From Puccinellia tenuiflora (Eukaryota > Streptophyta > Magnoliopsida > Poales > Poaceae), in the NCBI GenBank assembly GCA_012064385.1, contig QRDG01001848.1, positions 516,903-580,902 of the forward strand: 64,000 nucleotides of DNA. The letters run 5' to 3'. Of this stretch, positions 1 to 10,988 are shown one piece after another. The notes under the pieces are model-generated. The model saw only the letters and a list, made by a program, of their open reading frames with translations, made no database searches and was not told the origin of the DNA. Numbering within the stretch: position 1 is the first letter of the stretch; every line of letters begins with the position of its first letter. The translations under genes and the position numbers were made by a program.

Positions 1-2379
1 TATCAGCCATCTGGTGATGCTCTCTACCTATCTGTGGTTCGTCAGGAGCATGCTCTTCAGCAGGGCGACAATACTGTTGATGAGTTCTACACCCAGAGTT
101 CTGCCATCTGGCGTCAGCTTGACTCTCTGAGGACTGTTGTTTGTGGTACTTGTCGCTGCTGCCAGACAGTGAGGTCAGATTTGGAGTTTCAGCGTGTCCA
201 TGAGTTCTTGTCTCGCCTTCGTTCTGAGTTTGAACCTCGGCGTGCACACTTACTTGCTCGTGGTCGCATTCCTATATCAGAGGTGCTTGCAGAGCTTTGA
301 GCTGCGGAGACACGCCTTCGTTCTGCTGGTTTGCTTGCGGTCCCCACTGTACTGGCTGCTCGAGCTCCTGTGCCGTCTACACGAGCCCCTACTCCACCGC
401 TGCTTCCCACTCCTTCAGGAGGGGTGGGCCGACCTCGCTCTCACACCTTCTGTGGCTACTGCAAGAAGCCAGGTCACCCAGAGTCTGATTGTCACAAGAA
501 GCAGCGTGACCTGAGGCGCTCCTCTACAGCGCCTCGTGCCCCTTCGTCGACCCTGTCTCTCACTGATCAGGACATTCTGCAGCTCAAGCGTCTACTGGCT
601 TCCTCGGGCTCTTCCTCGACGGGCACCGCTGCTTCGGTGACTACTACTACCACTCCACCACCGCCGTCTTCATAGTCAGGTACATCTCCGTGGGTTCTGG
701 ATTCTGGAGCTTCCTTTCACATGTCTTTTGATTCCTCTGCCCTGTCCTCTCTTCAACCTCTTGATTTTCCTGTTAGTGTTCTTACTGCCGATGGCACACC
801 TCTTCCTGTTGCTAGTCGTGGCATCCTTTCTACTCCATCTTTTTCTGTTCCGAGTGTTTCTCATGTTCCCCGTCTTACCATGAATCTTTTTTCCGCTGCC
901 CAACTCACTGATTCTGGTTGTCGTGTCATCCTTGATGCCGACTCTTGCTCTATTCAGGATCGTCGGACCACGGCTCTGGTTGGCGCTGGCCCTCGGCGCC
1001 GTGAGACTCCGGGCCTTTGGGAGGTTGACTGGCTTCGTGTTCCTTCCGCTGTCACCACACCCGCCAGTTCTCATGCTCTCGCCGCCTCCTCTTCTGCATC
1101 CTTTCAGCAGTGGCATCATCGACTGGGTCATATATGTGGCTCTCGCTTGTCTTCGTTAGTGCGTCAAGGTGTCTTAGGCTCTGTCTCTGGAGATGTTTCT
1201 GTACATTGTGATGGTTGTAAACTTGGAAAACAGACCCAATTACCTTATCCTTTGAGTGAGTCTGTATCTGAACGTCCCTTTGACCTTGTTCACTCTGATG
1301 TATGGGGTCCTGCTCCCTTTGATTCGAAAGGGGGGCATCGCTACTATGTTCTCTTTATTGATGATTACTCTCGTTACACTTGGCTCTATTTTCTAAAATC
1401 TCGTGGCGAGGTTCTCTCCACATATAAGCGATTTGCTACCATGGTTCACACCCAGTTTTCCACGCCCATTCGTGTTTTTCGTGCTGACTCGGCTGGTGAG
1501 TATATCTCCCAGATGTTTCATGGTTTCCTTGCCGAGCAGGGTACTCTTGCCCAATTCTCTTGCCCTGGCGCCCATGCTCAGAATGGTGTTGCTGAGCGCA
1601 AGCATCGCCATCTACTTGAGACGGCTCGTGCGATGATGATCGTCGCCTCTCTTCCACCTCACTTTTGGGCTGAGGCCATCTCTGCATCCACCTATCTCAT
1701 CAACATTCAGCCGTCGGCTGCTTTGCAGGGTGGCATACCTATGGAGCGTCTCTCTGGCCGTTCTCCTGACTATTCAGCTCTTCGTTCATTTGGGTGCGTG
1801 TGCTATGTTCTTCTTGCCCCGCGCGAACGCACCAAATTGACCGCTCAGTCGGTTGAATGTGTCTTCCTTGGCTATAGTGATGAGCACAAGGGTTATCGGT
1901 GTTGGGATCCTGTTGCTCGCCGGCTACGTATTTCGCGTGATGTGACTTTTGATGAGTCTCGTTCATACTACCCGCGTCCTTCCTCCTCGACCGTTTCCGT
2001 GGAGAATCTCTCTTTTCTCCTCCTTCCTGATACTTCTTCCTCTGTGCCTCGTGTTCCTCCTCCACCACCCCCTCCGATGAGTCCCACTATTCCTGACACG
2101 CCACCGACGCCACCCTCCCCACCTTCCTCCTCTCCTTCCTCGTCACCTACCTCTCCAACATCCTCTCCGGTGCATTCTCCCCTTTCCCCCTTTCCTCTCC
2201 ACTACACTCGTCGTCCTCGTGCTGTGGATGATTCCTCTGCCATACCCTCTACTTCCGGAGCTCCTCCTTCCCCGTCTACGCCGGTTCATAACCTCCATGC
2301 TCGGCCTTCCTTAAGACCTCCTCCTCGCTACTCTCCTTCTCAGTACGGTCTTTCTGCCGTTGCTGAGCCCACTTCCTAA
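1..2379 (+). mobile_element. Ty1/Copia retrotransposon fragment: gag, protease, integrase (decayed)
   Basis: One reading frame (frame 1) runs from the window edge to 2379. In order it shows the end of a gag domain, a CCHC zinc knuckle near 451-495 (CGYCKKPGHPESDCHKK), the aspartic protease start near 691-723 (WVLDSGASFHMS), a GAG-pre-integrase zinc-binding HHCC motif near 1111-1230 (HHRLGH ... CDGCKLGK), and the integrase core with the catalytic DDE triad (HSDVWGP, RADSAGEY, NGVAERKH). A proline/serine-rich linker ends at 2379. This order is that of Copia polyproteins. The element is dead: in-frame stops lie at 298-300 (TGA) and 673-675 (TAG), and no reverse transcriptase or RNase H follows. 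The conserved RSDSGGEY motif reads RADSAGEY. The 5' end and LTR lie outside the window. Confidence 0.95.
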
Positions 2380-2640
2380 CAAGCATCGTTGCACGCCCCA
2401 CTCGATCGTATTGTATCCCAAAGTTGAATGTCGGGTAGCTGTAATGTGCTCGAACCTCTTTTGGATCTGATTAAGCACCTTCGATAATCAATATGCATCC
2501 CTGTAATCTCTGAGCGTGGTTGCTGCCATTCATTTCTCTGCTTGCCAATCTAATGGGTCCCTGTCTACGTAGGGCGCAACTCGCAACTTTTTTCCGAAAG
2601 GGGGCAGTGTCAAAGTTTACTAATCAAGGGTCACATAATG
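2380..2640. other. Junction sequence after Copia fragment, no gene seen
   Basis: The Copia frame closes at 2377-2379, and the sequence up to about 2600 is not recognisable as reverse transcriptase in any frame. A deletion has probably removed the 3' half of the element. Around 2600 the sequence passes into what looks like the 3' untranslated region of the minus-strand exon at 2704-2841. I see no LTR boundary. Confidence 0.5.
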
Positions 2641-2703
2641 TTGAAACATGTATCAACCAACGTAATAAGGGCAACATAAAGCAACTAAGAATCTCAAAGT
2701 AAA

Positions 2704-2841
2704 CTAATATGCTGTCACATAGCCTGGCTGATTATATTCTGACTGACCTCCAGGAGTTGTGTACACCCAGTAGCCATAAGACCCTGCTGGTCCAACGGTA
2801 GTAGGAAAGCCCATAGCTGAATTCAATGTACTGTGTATTAC
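2704..2841 (-). pseudogene. Orphan terminal exon of an unidentified plant gene
   Basis: On the minus strand, 2841 to 2704 reads as a 45-codon open exon ending in TAG at 2704-2706. Its C-terminal residues are YGYWVYTTPGGQSEYNQPGY followed by VTAY, a Gly/Tyr/Gln-rich low-complexity tail of the kind seen at the ends of RNA-binding proteins. Immediately upstream is a convincing splice acceptor: a T-rich stretch ending in TGTTTTGTAG at 2842-2851, giving phase 0. No upstream exon of this gene was found. Next on that strand is the 3' end of a LINE. It could be a captured exon, or the last exon of a gene whose introns have been filled with transposons. The parent gene is not identified. Confidence 0.6.
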
Positions 2842-2879
2842 CTACAAAACATGAAAGGTTCTTGTCCGATTAAAAACAA

Positions 2880-3504
2880 GGTTTTTTTAACAGTTCGAAA
2901 TGGACCAAAGAATAGCTGAGACATCAATACGAATTCGGACCTTAGTCTTTTTATCGATCCCATTCAACCAATTACCAAAACACATTAGTAATATTGGCAG
3001 GTGGTGTGATATTGTATGTACTATGAACAATGCGCCAAACATTTTTTGTAAACGGACAAGAGATGAATAAATATGCTCCATAGTCTCCTCTAACCCACAA
3101 AAAGAACATTTAATGCATCCCTGTCTTTTCTTCTAGCAAGATTATCTTTCGTGAGAAAGAATTTTCTATTAAGGTAACCACATAAAAACTTTTATCGTAA
3201 GTGCTATTTTCAGTTTTTATAGGTATCTGCGTAGAAATCTTGTGTGTCCATTCATCAAATCTTTATACGTAGACTTGACAGTGAAAATTCCGTTAGTTGT
3301 TAATTTCCACACAAAAGTGTCGGTTGCATCCGATAGTTGGAACTCCATCAATCTATGGCATAAATGAGACCATGCTTCCCACTTATCCCCGATTAGGGCC
3401 CTTCTGAAACTTAAATTTAGTGGAGCACTAGATAACACACTGTTAACCGAAACATTTTTTCGTTGAACAATGTTATAGAGTGATGGGTATTGAGATTATA
3501 ACGG
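2880..3504 (-). mobile_element. LINE, 3' part of ORF2 (zinc-binding RT-associated region)
   Basis: Minus-strand fragments match the C-terminal region of plant LINE ORF2. They include the block WKLTTNGIFTVKSTYKDLMN (about 3217-3320) and the zinc-binding RVT motif CSFCGLEETMEH (about 3070-3105). Next come a GNWLNGIDKKTK block and ILWSISNC near 2890-2960. Frames shift between the blocks, so the copy is dead. The 5' continuation of this LINE is at 5046-5795, on the other side of the solo LTR. Joining across that LTR at the target duplication restores continuous LINE homology. Confidence 0.88.
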
Positions 3505-3509
3505 GGCAT
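3505..3509. repeat. Target-site duplication GGCAT (left) of solo LTR
   Basis: GGCAT lies directly before the LTR start and is repeated at 5041-5045 directly after the LTR end. Confidence 0.85.
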
Positions 3510-5040
3510 TGATACGTGTCAAACGTATCTATACTTTTTTTATCGTTCCATGCTTGTTTTATACCATTGCTACATGTTTTTACTATGGTTTCATAGCATT
3601 CTCTAGATTAACCTATTAACAAGATGCCCAGTGCCAATTTCTGTTTGTTTTGTCTGTGCATTGCAGAAAATGCCCAAAAATAAAAGTGCTCGGAAAAATC
3701 TGAAAAAAAAACTACAAAAATTCTAATTATCATAAAACTCCGGGAGCCAGAAGGGGCCCTCAAGTGGAGGCCCACAAGCCAGGGGCGTCCACCAGCCGCG
3801 GCAAGAGCCCAGCCTAGCCCGTGGCCACAACCCGCCCCTGGGCCTAGGGGACCTCCCGGCGACGCCCTTTGGACTTTATATTTGTCATGACCTAAAACCC
3901 ATGCCCTCTGGAAGATTTTTATAAATACGATTCCGAGCTCCGCCGCCCTCGAAAACAATAGTTCGGGGGACAGAAGTTCCTGTTCCGGCAACCTGCCAGG
4001 ACGGGGATCGACCTCCGGAGCCATCTTCATCGGCGTTGCTGCTTCCCATGATGAGACGGGAGTAGTCCCTCATCGGGGCTGAGGCTTGTACCTGTAGCTA
4101 TGTGGTTATCTCTCTCTCCCATGATGTGATCTTGATTGTGATCATGATTTTTGTTAGTATAGTTGAATACATGATGTTTTTTCCTTTATTTATGTAATGG
4201 ATATGATGTTGCTCAATTCATTGTATCTAGTATAATTTGCGGAGTAACCGTTGTGATCACGGTGCCATGGTGACAGTGCGGGTGCCGTGTGTGACTCTAT
4301 GGATAATAGATTAGCGGGATATATACTTATCATGAGTTTGTTCTTCTTGTTGGATTGAATAATGGAACTATGAGGTTTTTTGATGCTTGTGTTTAATATA
4401 ATCTCTATGGTACGAAGGTGACTGCGGGTGCCGTAGATGTATTAGAAAGAGACTATTTAAGAGATATGTTGTGGTGTTTATCAGTATTGTCTTTAGATGC
4501 TGAAAGTGACAGCATGTAGTGTCCCTAGCTATGGAATATGAACTAAGGTGTGATTTTGTATTCCTACGCAATCTCATCCTGTTTTGATCCTTAGAAGAAT
4601 GATCTCCGAGTAACGGCTGGAAATATCACGTGTTTAATTATGTTAATGATGTTCAGAGTAGTCACTAGTGAAAGTATGAATCCTAGGCCTTGTTTCCAAC
4701 CATTGAAAACCACCTTTTATCAGTGTTGATGGGTGTAAGTAACCAATATTTACACCCTGGCAACGAAGTTCTTTTCTGACACCGTTATTACAAGTATTTT
4801 ACCATCTCTTCGCCGAACTAGTGCACCTATACAACTGAAAATTGTATTAGGTGTGTTGGGGACACAAGAGACTTCTTGTATCTTAATTGCACAATTGCTT
4901 GAGAGGGATACTTTCAACCTCTTCCTCACTGAGTTCGATAAACCTTTGATCATCCACCTAAGGGAAACTTCTTGCGGTCCTACCTCTGTGCTTGGAGGCC
5001 CAACAGAGTCTACAAGAATAGAAGCGTGTAGTAGACATCG
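3510..5040 (+). mobile_element. Solo LTR (Gypsy-like, 1531 bp) inserted in the LINE
   Basis: The segment begins TGATACGTGTCAAACGTATC, a typical start of large grass Gypsy LTRs. It ends in GTAGTAGACATCG, where the canonical terminal CA appears mutated to CG. The 5-bp direct repeat GGCAT flanks it at 3505-3509 and 5041-5045. There is no internal domain, primer binding site or second LTR, so this is a solo LTR left by LTR-LTR recombination. Removing it and one copy of the repeat rejoins LINE homology (WLGDAPL, one stop codon, then SQYPSLYNIVQ on the minus strand), which independently confirms both boundaries. The Gypsy assignment comes from recalled similarity only. Confidence 0.9.
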
Positions 5041-5045
5041 GGCAT

Positions 5046-5795
5046 CTCCTAACCACGTATTCTCCCAAAATGTAGTTGAGCATTCGTCTTCAATTTAAAA
5101 AAACTATGTTAAAGAACTCATCTTTAACTCTCATAAGGACTTTCCAAAATGTCGAATTAGTTTTATTTATCTCCACCTGAGCTAGTGTTTTGGTGGATAG
5201 ATACTTGTTGTGTAACAGTTCTTGCCACACCCCTTCTTCATTCAACAGTTTAAACGACCATTTGCTTAAGAGGCATTTATTTTGCAATTCTAGTACCTCG
5301 ACCCCTAAACCAACTTGGTCCTTGGGTCGACATAAAATGTTCCATTGCGATAATCGGTATTTACGTTTATTCTCGCCGCTCTGCCAGAAGAAACCTGACA
5401 TGTGAACATCGAGTCACTTCCTTGCCCCTTTAGGTATTTCTATAATCGACAACATAAACATGGGCAGGCTTGTTAATACCGAATTAACTAGGGGAAGGCG
5501 GTCTTCGTAAGCTAGATAGCATCTTGCCCTTCCAACGGCCAAGTTTCCCAATATAATGACATTCGACTGGGTACCACTCAGAATTGAGGAGTTTCCTGTA
5601 GTGAATAGGTACTCCGAGATACTTAAAAGGTAGAGAACACGTTTGACAACCGAAAATTTGCTTGTACTAGTCCTCAACCTCTTTTGGATTTCTCAAACAA
5701 TAAATTTTTCTCTTTTGAAAATTAATTTTAATTGCCCGGTAGCTGTACAACGATACTGAAAATAAACTTCATATTTACAATTTTCATCATGTCAT
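5046..5795 (-). mobile_element. LINE, reverse-transcriptase C-terminal part of ORF2
   Basis: On the minus strand from 5795 the translation shows LINE reverse-transcriptase landmarks across frameshifts: KINFQKR, then PFKYLGVPIHYRKLLNSEWY, then INSVLTSLPMFMLS and EIPKG. After these come FFWQSGENKRKYRLSQWNIL, CRPKDQVGLGVEVLELQNKC and LLSKWSFKLLNEEGVWQELL. These are the conserved blocks just C-terminal to the YADD catalytic region of plant L1-clade elements. The catalytic YADD itself would lie beyond 5795, where the CACTA terminus begins. Several frameshifts and stops make it nonfunctional. It is contiguous with 2880-3504 once the solo LTR is removed. Confidence 0.88.
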
Positions 5796-6075
5796 CACTA
5801 CTAGGGAATAGCCTACCGCCGGCGCACCAAATAGGCCTACCGCCGGCACACAGGCCTGCGCCAGCGATGATCACGCCGGTGGTATACACGTACCACCGGC
5901 GCGCAGCACACTGCACCGCAGGTAATAAACTTAGCGCCGGCGCGTCAGGCACATGCGCCGGTGGTATAGTTAGCCCCGGCGCACCGACCACACTCGCCGG
6001 TGGTAAACCGTCCTAGCAGAGGCGCCTACACATGCGCCGGTGGTACTTTATCCTGAGCGCCGGCGCTATATTTTC
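5796..6075. repeat. CACTA subterminal repeats (GCGCCGGTGGTA-type)
   Basis: A short motif close to GCGCCGGTGGTA occurs repeatedly in both orientations from about 5815 to 6070 (for example CCACCGGCGCGC, TGCGCCGGTGGTATAG, CTCGCCGGTGGTAAAC and TGCGCCGGTGGTACTT). Clustered subterminal motifs in both orientations are the known transposase-binding regions of CACTA elements. Confidence 0.75.
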
Positions 6076-6344
6076 CAGGTCTAAAAAAAGCAGCTATATG
6101 TACAGTTAATTGTATAGTAACAGTTTATACAAATACAGTTTATACAGTTACAGAAATGAAATACATAGACAAATATAAAAATACAGAGAAATACGCAGTG
6201 AAATATTTGCTAACTAGATAGGTATCCCAACCGAAGTAGAGATCGAAGTAGCTAATTAATATAGATAGTTTAGTTACAAAGTTATCACACATGAATACAC
6301 TGTCTCGACCAAGTTATAGCTCGCAAGCTAGCTAAGAAATCGAT

Positions 6345-6587
6345 CTATACTAGGAACACAAAGAACAGAAACACAAGCACGATAAGCATCATCACGACGA
6401 AGATGGTCGGCATCCGGTTCCTCCTCCTCTCTCCCGCTAGATAGTGCGCAAATCTAGCTTCCGCCTCCGTCCTAGTGTGGAACCCCTTGTAGCGGTTGCC
6501 GCTGAAACCGTGCACCTGACTCCGACAGGCTTCCCAATCATCATACACTCCGAGAACCCGTCCCTTGTACACGACATACCACGTCAT
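6345..6587 (-). CDS. CACTA-associated viroplasmin-like (RNase H1 N-terminal-like) small protein with C-terminal membrane segment
   Basis: This 80-residue open frame begins MTWYVVYKGRVLGVYDDW and continues with CRSQVHGFSGNRYKGF and EAEARFAHYL. The pattern matches the small hybrid-binding fold shared by the N-terminus of RNase H1 and caulimovirus viroplasmin-type proteins (W-x-Y-V-V-x-x-G, F-x-G-x-x-x-K-x-F). In RNase H1 that fold binds RNA/DNA hybrids. The last 25 residues (IFVVMMLIVLVFLFFVFLV) form a strong hydrophobic helix, suggesting membrane anchoring. It has an ATG start, a clean stop and no frameshift, although the neighbouring CACTA ORFs are decayed. Such ORFs accompany grass CACTA elements, but the role is unknown. 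Whether it is expressed cannot be judged from sequence. Confidence 0.6.
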   Translation of the reverse strand: MTWYVVYKGRVLGVYDDWEACRSQVHGFSGNRYKGFHTRTEAEARFAHYLAGERRRNRMPTIFVVMMLIVLVFLFFVFLV

Positions 6588-6805
6588 CTACATGCATAAG
6601 ACAAAATATACGTCAGTAGCAAATTCATAGATAACATACATGCAACATATAAACTATGCAACGAAAAGAGAAAAGTTTTAGGGCTATAACATTTACGAAC
6701 TAGATGCAAGTTAATCGTTGAAAAGGAAAAGAATTCACATGCATGTTATAGCGCAAAAAGTGAGAAGTTAACTTTTACAGGACATGGGTTGAGAAACAAC
6801 ATTTC

Positions 6806-7141
6806 TTACTCAAGGTTTTTCGGTGGGAAGGGACGGATCCCCTCCAGCGTGTTGAATGGCCTCTCGTCACGTATCATCATTAAGCGGGTTTCTATATCGT
6901 CATTGCTTGGTCGTGTGTGTCCGTAGAAGAACAAGCCACCCGTTGTGCAGACATCCTTCTTGATTATTGTGCAAATCGTCCGCTGGATGCGACGAAACTC
7001 AGATCTAATCTCTGCACTGTTGGCGTTCGCCATGTCTTTGGTCCGTCCTTGGAGACTAGCTGGCAGCAAGAGGTCCTCTTCATCCCTTAAGAACTCCTGC
7101 ATGAGATGTATGACGTACCAGGAATCCATGCCATTGTTCAC
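6806..7141 (-). pseudogene. CACTA ORF2-like protein, C-terminal exon remnant
   Basis: The minus-strand frame reads SWYVIHLMQEFLRDEEDLLL, then FRRIQRTICTIIKKDVCTTG, then FFYGHTRPSNDDIETRLMMI and RDERPFNTLEGIRPFPP. The last block is a recognisable conserved tail of Caspar-like CACTA accessory proteins. It is probably a downstream exon of the protein encoded at 7493-9223; the 350 bp between them may be a former intron. No enzymatic motif is visible, and I infer no function. Confidence 0.55.
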
Positions 7142-7492
7142 CTCCTGCTTGATGCAGGGGAAATCGGTTGTATGGATGCACCTGAGGGAGCCTCTCGTTT
7201 TCTTCTTTACTATGAGGAGGCCTGTCTTGGCGGCGAAACCGGTGAGAGCATTACCGAGGACACCCGTATCGCTCTCCCCGAGTCGAGATAAAATACGTGT
7301 GAATATTGCGGGTACATGAAGAGGAGGACGCAGTACTTATCTCTACGCAAAACAATTGGAACAAAATTACCCTCAGATTAACTTTCGCACATGCAAAAGA
7401 ATGACGGAAATGTACGAAAGAATCTAATGCATGGCGGCTAGCGAATGACTAATTACTCGGAAAAGTAAGGAATAAGAATGATTTTCTTATGC

Positions 7493-9223
7493 TTATTTGC
7501 CACCAAGAAGTCCTCGATCTGCTTCGTGACAATCACCCGGTTTGGCCATGTTGCTCTGAAGCATGTAGAAGGGGTCCATTATCTTGATGTTCGGGGTCTC
7601 CTCTGTGATGATCTGGTATGCCATGGTGAGCGCTACTAGGCGGACCAAGGATCGGTCGAGCCGTTTGAAGTGGAAGAGGTTGAAGATGTCATCATATCTA
7701 ATGAAGAACACCTCTCCGTAGTTACTATCCACAAAGCCCATGCCCTTTGGCACCTTGATGATGTGAAGCGGGTACGAGGGAGATTTACTTTTGAGAAGGT
7801 CCTCCTCCAAATACAGAACAACGTCATGCACGCTCTTCATATCCCCAGTCATGCGGTTGACAATCTCTTGCAGCAGGATCGGTTCACCCAACCAATGCAT
7901 TTGCCGCCACTGGGAGGGTAACTTGTCCAGAACCCGGAGCTCCGACTGGCTGGAGGAGGAAGGGGCACTAGCTTTATCTTTATTTGCAGCTCTCTTCCGC
8001 TTCTTCTTCTTGAGTTACATGGGAGTGCCGCCTTGTCCCAGCGCCTCCACGGTCGCACCAAGGAGTGTGCGCGGGCTAATCATAGACTGTGGAGGAGCGG
8101 TGAAGGCGGCAGCTTCCTCAGGCGTTTCTTGAGAACTGAACAGCTTCTTTGAGCACTGAAATTTCCCTGCTCGGAGCTCATCTTGGTTGGGTGAATCACG
8201 AGGATCCTGAATCATGCCGAGTTGGTCGATGAATTCATCGATGGGAGCCTGATCAATATTCAAAGCGCCGTCGATGTCTTGGTGCTCGAGAGAATCATGA
8301 GCACCCACAGACGCCGGTGGAGTGACCTTCTTGCCTTGCTAGCTTGCCACCGACCCCGAGGTTCCGTGCAGCCGGATGAGGGTTTTCGGCCATAGGAAGA
8401 GATGATTCCTTAGTTGTGTGACCGTCAACTCGCTGTCGGCATCTGCAGATTCATAAGGAGGATACAAATCTCCGCATCCTGGCAACAGCCGATCCACGCG
8501 AACCCGGTGCACGCCATGGGGTATATCAGCGCCGTGGAACTTGCGGTGGGTTGGCATGACGATGCTTCCCTTCGCCACAGCCTTCAACTCATTGTTCACC
8601 ATAAGTAGCAAGGTACATGATGACTCGGGTGCCTGCGAAAACATGCAGCTAGGTCGGAGAGGGGCGGCGATGAATATAATAATTAACTTGATTAGGCTTG
8701 AGACGCTCAATTACTTATAGTGAGGGCGTCGAGCTCGGCTAATGATGATGGACCGGGGAAGGGAGTGCAAGTGACAGAGGGGCTGCTTGCCGCCGCCACT
8801 AACGGCGCAATCCTCCCTAGCACGTGCATTGCTCACGGTCGGAGTCACAAAGTTATTAACCGCGGGTGCATTTTATCGTGGTGCACTTTCATCCCGCGGC
8901 GCCATGTTGTGCGAGTTGCTGCCGTCCAAGCTGATCATCGGGAGCGGCCCCTTTTGGCCTCCAGCGAAGTAAGTCGCGAGCGACTGCAGCACGGTAGGCA
9001 TGAGTTCATTGACCCTGTTGGCCACCGCGTCATCGACCCGCTGTGGGATGCTTGCTTCCAAATTCTCCAACTGTGTCCTCAGAACGTCCATCTCCCAGAC
9101 CTGTTGGCTCTTCCTCTCCTCTCGCGCTTCCTGTCGTGACTCCTTAGTACTAGGCTCGGCCAAGCCATGGTGAGCATGCATGCAACCATGTCCGGCGCCG
9201 GTCACACGGCCCATATACGGCCT
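7493..9223 (-). pseudogene. CACTA ORF2-like protein (Ulp1-related region), three in-frame stops
   Basis: One minus-strand frame runs from 9223 to 7493, interrupted by stops at about 8873, 8339 and 8015 (some of the interrupted stretches may be introns). N-terminally there is a helical, coiled-coil-like stretch (EMDVLRTQLENLEASIPQRV). In the middle is the block LLLMVNNELKAVAKGSIVMP. C-terminally come a basic LKKKKRKRAANK tract, QWRQMHWLGEPILLQEIVNR, and VPKGMGFVDSNYGEVFFIRY with FNLFHFKRLDRSLVRLVALT and IMDPFYMLQS. The last blocks are characteristic of grass CACTA proteins linked to Ulp1-like peptidase regions, but no catalytic His-Asp-Cys set can be assigned. The N-terminus is cut by the LTR at 9225. 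Confidence 0.7.
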
Positions 9224-9224
9224 T

Positions 9225-10988
9225 TGAAGGGTTCGTTGCATAGAAAACAAAAAAAATTCCTACGTAACAAGTGGAAGAAACCCAACGGATCTAGATCTGT
9301 TAGACGAAGGTAGCGAAGATGAGATCCAATCTCTTACCCTTGAAGATCGAACAAATGCATTTTGTCGGTGCAGGGGTTGGCTAGTCGATCCCCGCAACTA
9401 GACTCATCTAGTCGTGAGGAGATGTATTATCCACGCGATCCAAGATCCAATCCGATGGAGCGCCGCACGAGCAGCACCTCCGCAGTATCCACACGTACGG
9501 CTCGATGTAGACTTCCTCTCCTTGATCCCGCAAGCGAGGAGGAAGTGGCTCGTGAGATCCCAGCAGCATGACGGCGTGGTGGTGGAGATGGTGGAGGTTT
9601 TCCCGCGGACAGGGCTTCGCCAAGCCGTGTACGAGAGAGAGAGGAGGGAGGAGAGGGGTGGTGCGGCTAGGGTATGGGGGTGCAACGCCCCAGCCCTCCC
9701 CTCCTCTTTATATAGGCGTGGGGGGCTGTCTTGGCCCCTCCTGCAAGCCCTAGGGCCGGCGGCTTGAGGGAACTTGTTTCCCAAGTCAACCCCCTAGGGT
9801 TTTGGGTGCCTCCCATGGGCCAGCCGCATGGGCCTTTAGGGAGAGGGTCCGGCCAGCCCGAGTGGGCTGCTGCACCTCCCCTCGGTCCATGTGGGCCTTC
9901 TAGGTTCATGGCCCCTAAAGGTGGGGCCCTCCGGAACCTTCCGGAACCTTATAGAATCTTCCGGTACCCTGCCGTAATTTTCCCGAACTTTTCCGGAACC
10001 CTGGAAACCACTTTCCTTATATGAAACTTTATCTCCGGACTCTTCCGGAGCTCCTCATGATGTCTAGGATCTCATCCGAGACTCCGAATCAATATTCATT
10101 CACACCATCAAATATCTCAAGCCCTAGCTACATCGGAGCGTTAAGTGTGTGACCCTACGGGTTCGAGAATATGCAGACATGATCCGATCAATAATCAATA
10201 GCGGGACCAGAATGCCCATATTGACTCCTACATATTCAACGAAGTTCCTTATCGATTGAACCACGATGCCGGAGATTCTTAATCTCCTATACGATTCACT
10301 TTGTCTCACCGATATTTAACTTACCCGAGATTCGATCGTTGATATCTCCATATCTAGTTTCATCTCGTTACCCGGCAAGTTCTCTTTGCTCATCCATAAT
10401 ATAGGATCTCCGTGATTACCACTTAATCACATGGTTGCAACCTTTCTGATGCTATATTACCGAGAGGGCCCAGAGATATCTTTTCCATCACAAGGAAGGA
10501 CAAATCCCACTCTTGATTCATGTCACCCAACAAATACCATCGGAGATACCTGAAAGCCACCTTTATAATCACCCAGTTACGAAGTGACGTTTGATGTCCA
10601 CAAAGTATTCCTCCGGTAAACGGGAGTGACATAATCTCATGGTCTAAGAAAACTATACTTGGCATATACTAAAAGCGCTGACAATGAAACTGAGTGACAC
10701 AATCATTTGCAACTCTTTATTATTGGGTCTTGTCCACCACATCATTACTCCTAATGATATGACTTTGTTATCAAGTGACTAACAAGTCCATGGTTAGGAA
10801 ACTCTAGCCATCTCTTGACTAACGAACTAGTCTGATAGAGGCTTACTAGGGACAACTGGTTGTTTATATTCCACACATGTATTATGTTTCCGGTTAATAC
10901 AATTATAGCATGGAGAATAAACTATTATCATAAACATGAATATGCTAATAAACCATTTTATTATTGCCTCTAGGGCATATTCCCAACA
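9225..10988 (-). repeat. 3' LTR of element A (1764 bp)
   Basis: Bounded by TG...CA on the minus strand. It shares near-complete identity with 15710-17452, apart from scattered substitutions and an extra stretch of about 25 bp near 9760-9785. It is preceded on the minus strand by the purine-rich tract GTGCAAGTGGGAGAC. A TATA-like box (TATATAAAG) lies at about 9708-9716, consistent with an LTR promoter. Confidence 0.92.

Larger units (their letters stand above)
5796..9224 (-). mobile_element. CACTA (En/Spm-type) transposon, truncated at one end
   Basis: The terminus CACTACTAGGGAATAGCC starts at 5796 and sits directly against LINE coding sequence, so the element inserted into the LINE. It is followed by about 270 bp of subterminal repeats and by minus-strand coding remnants typical of Triticeae Caspar-like CACTA elements. 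The other terminus is missing: coding sequence stops at 9224, where an Angela-like Copia LTR begins, and no matching CACTA end was found beyond 17452. No TNP2-type transposase domain is visible. What remains is the accessory ORF2-like protein and a viroplasmin-like ORF. Confidence 0.82.
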
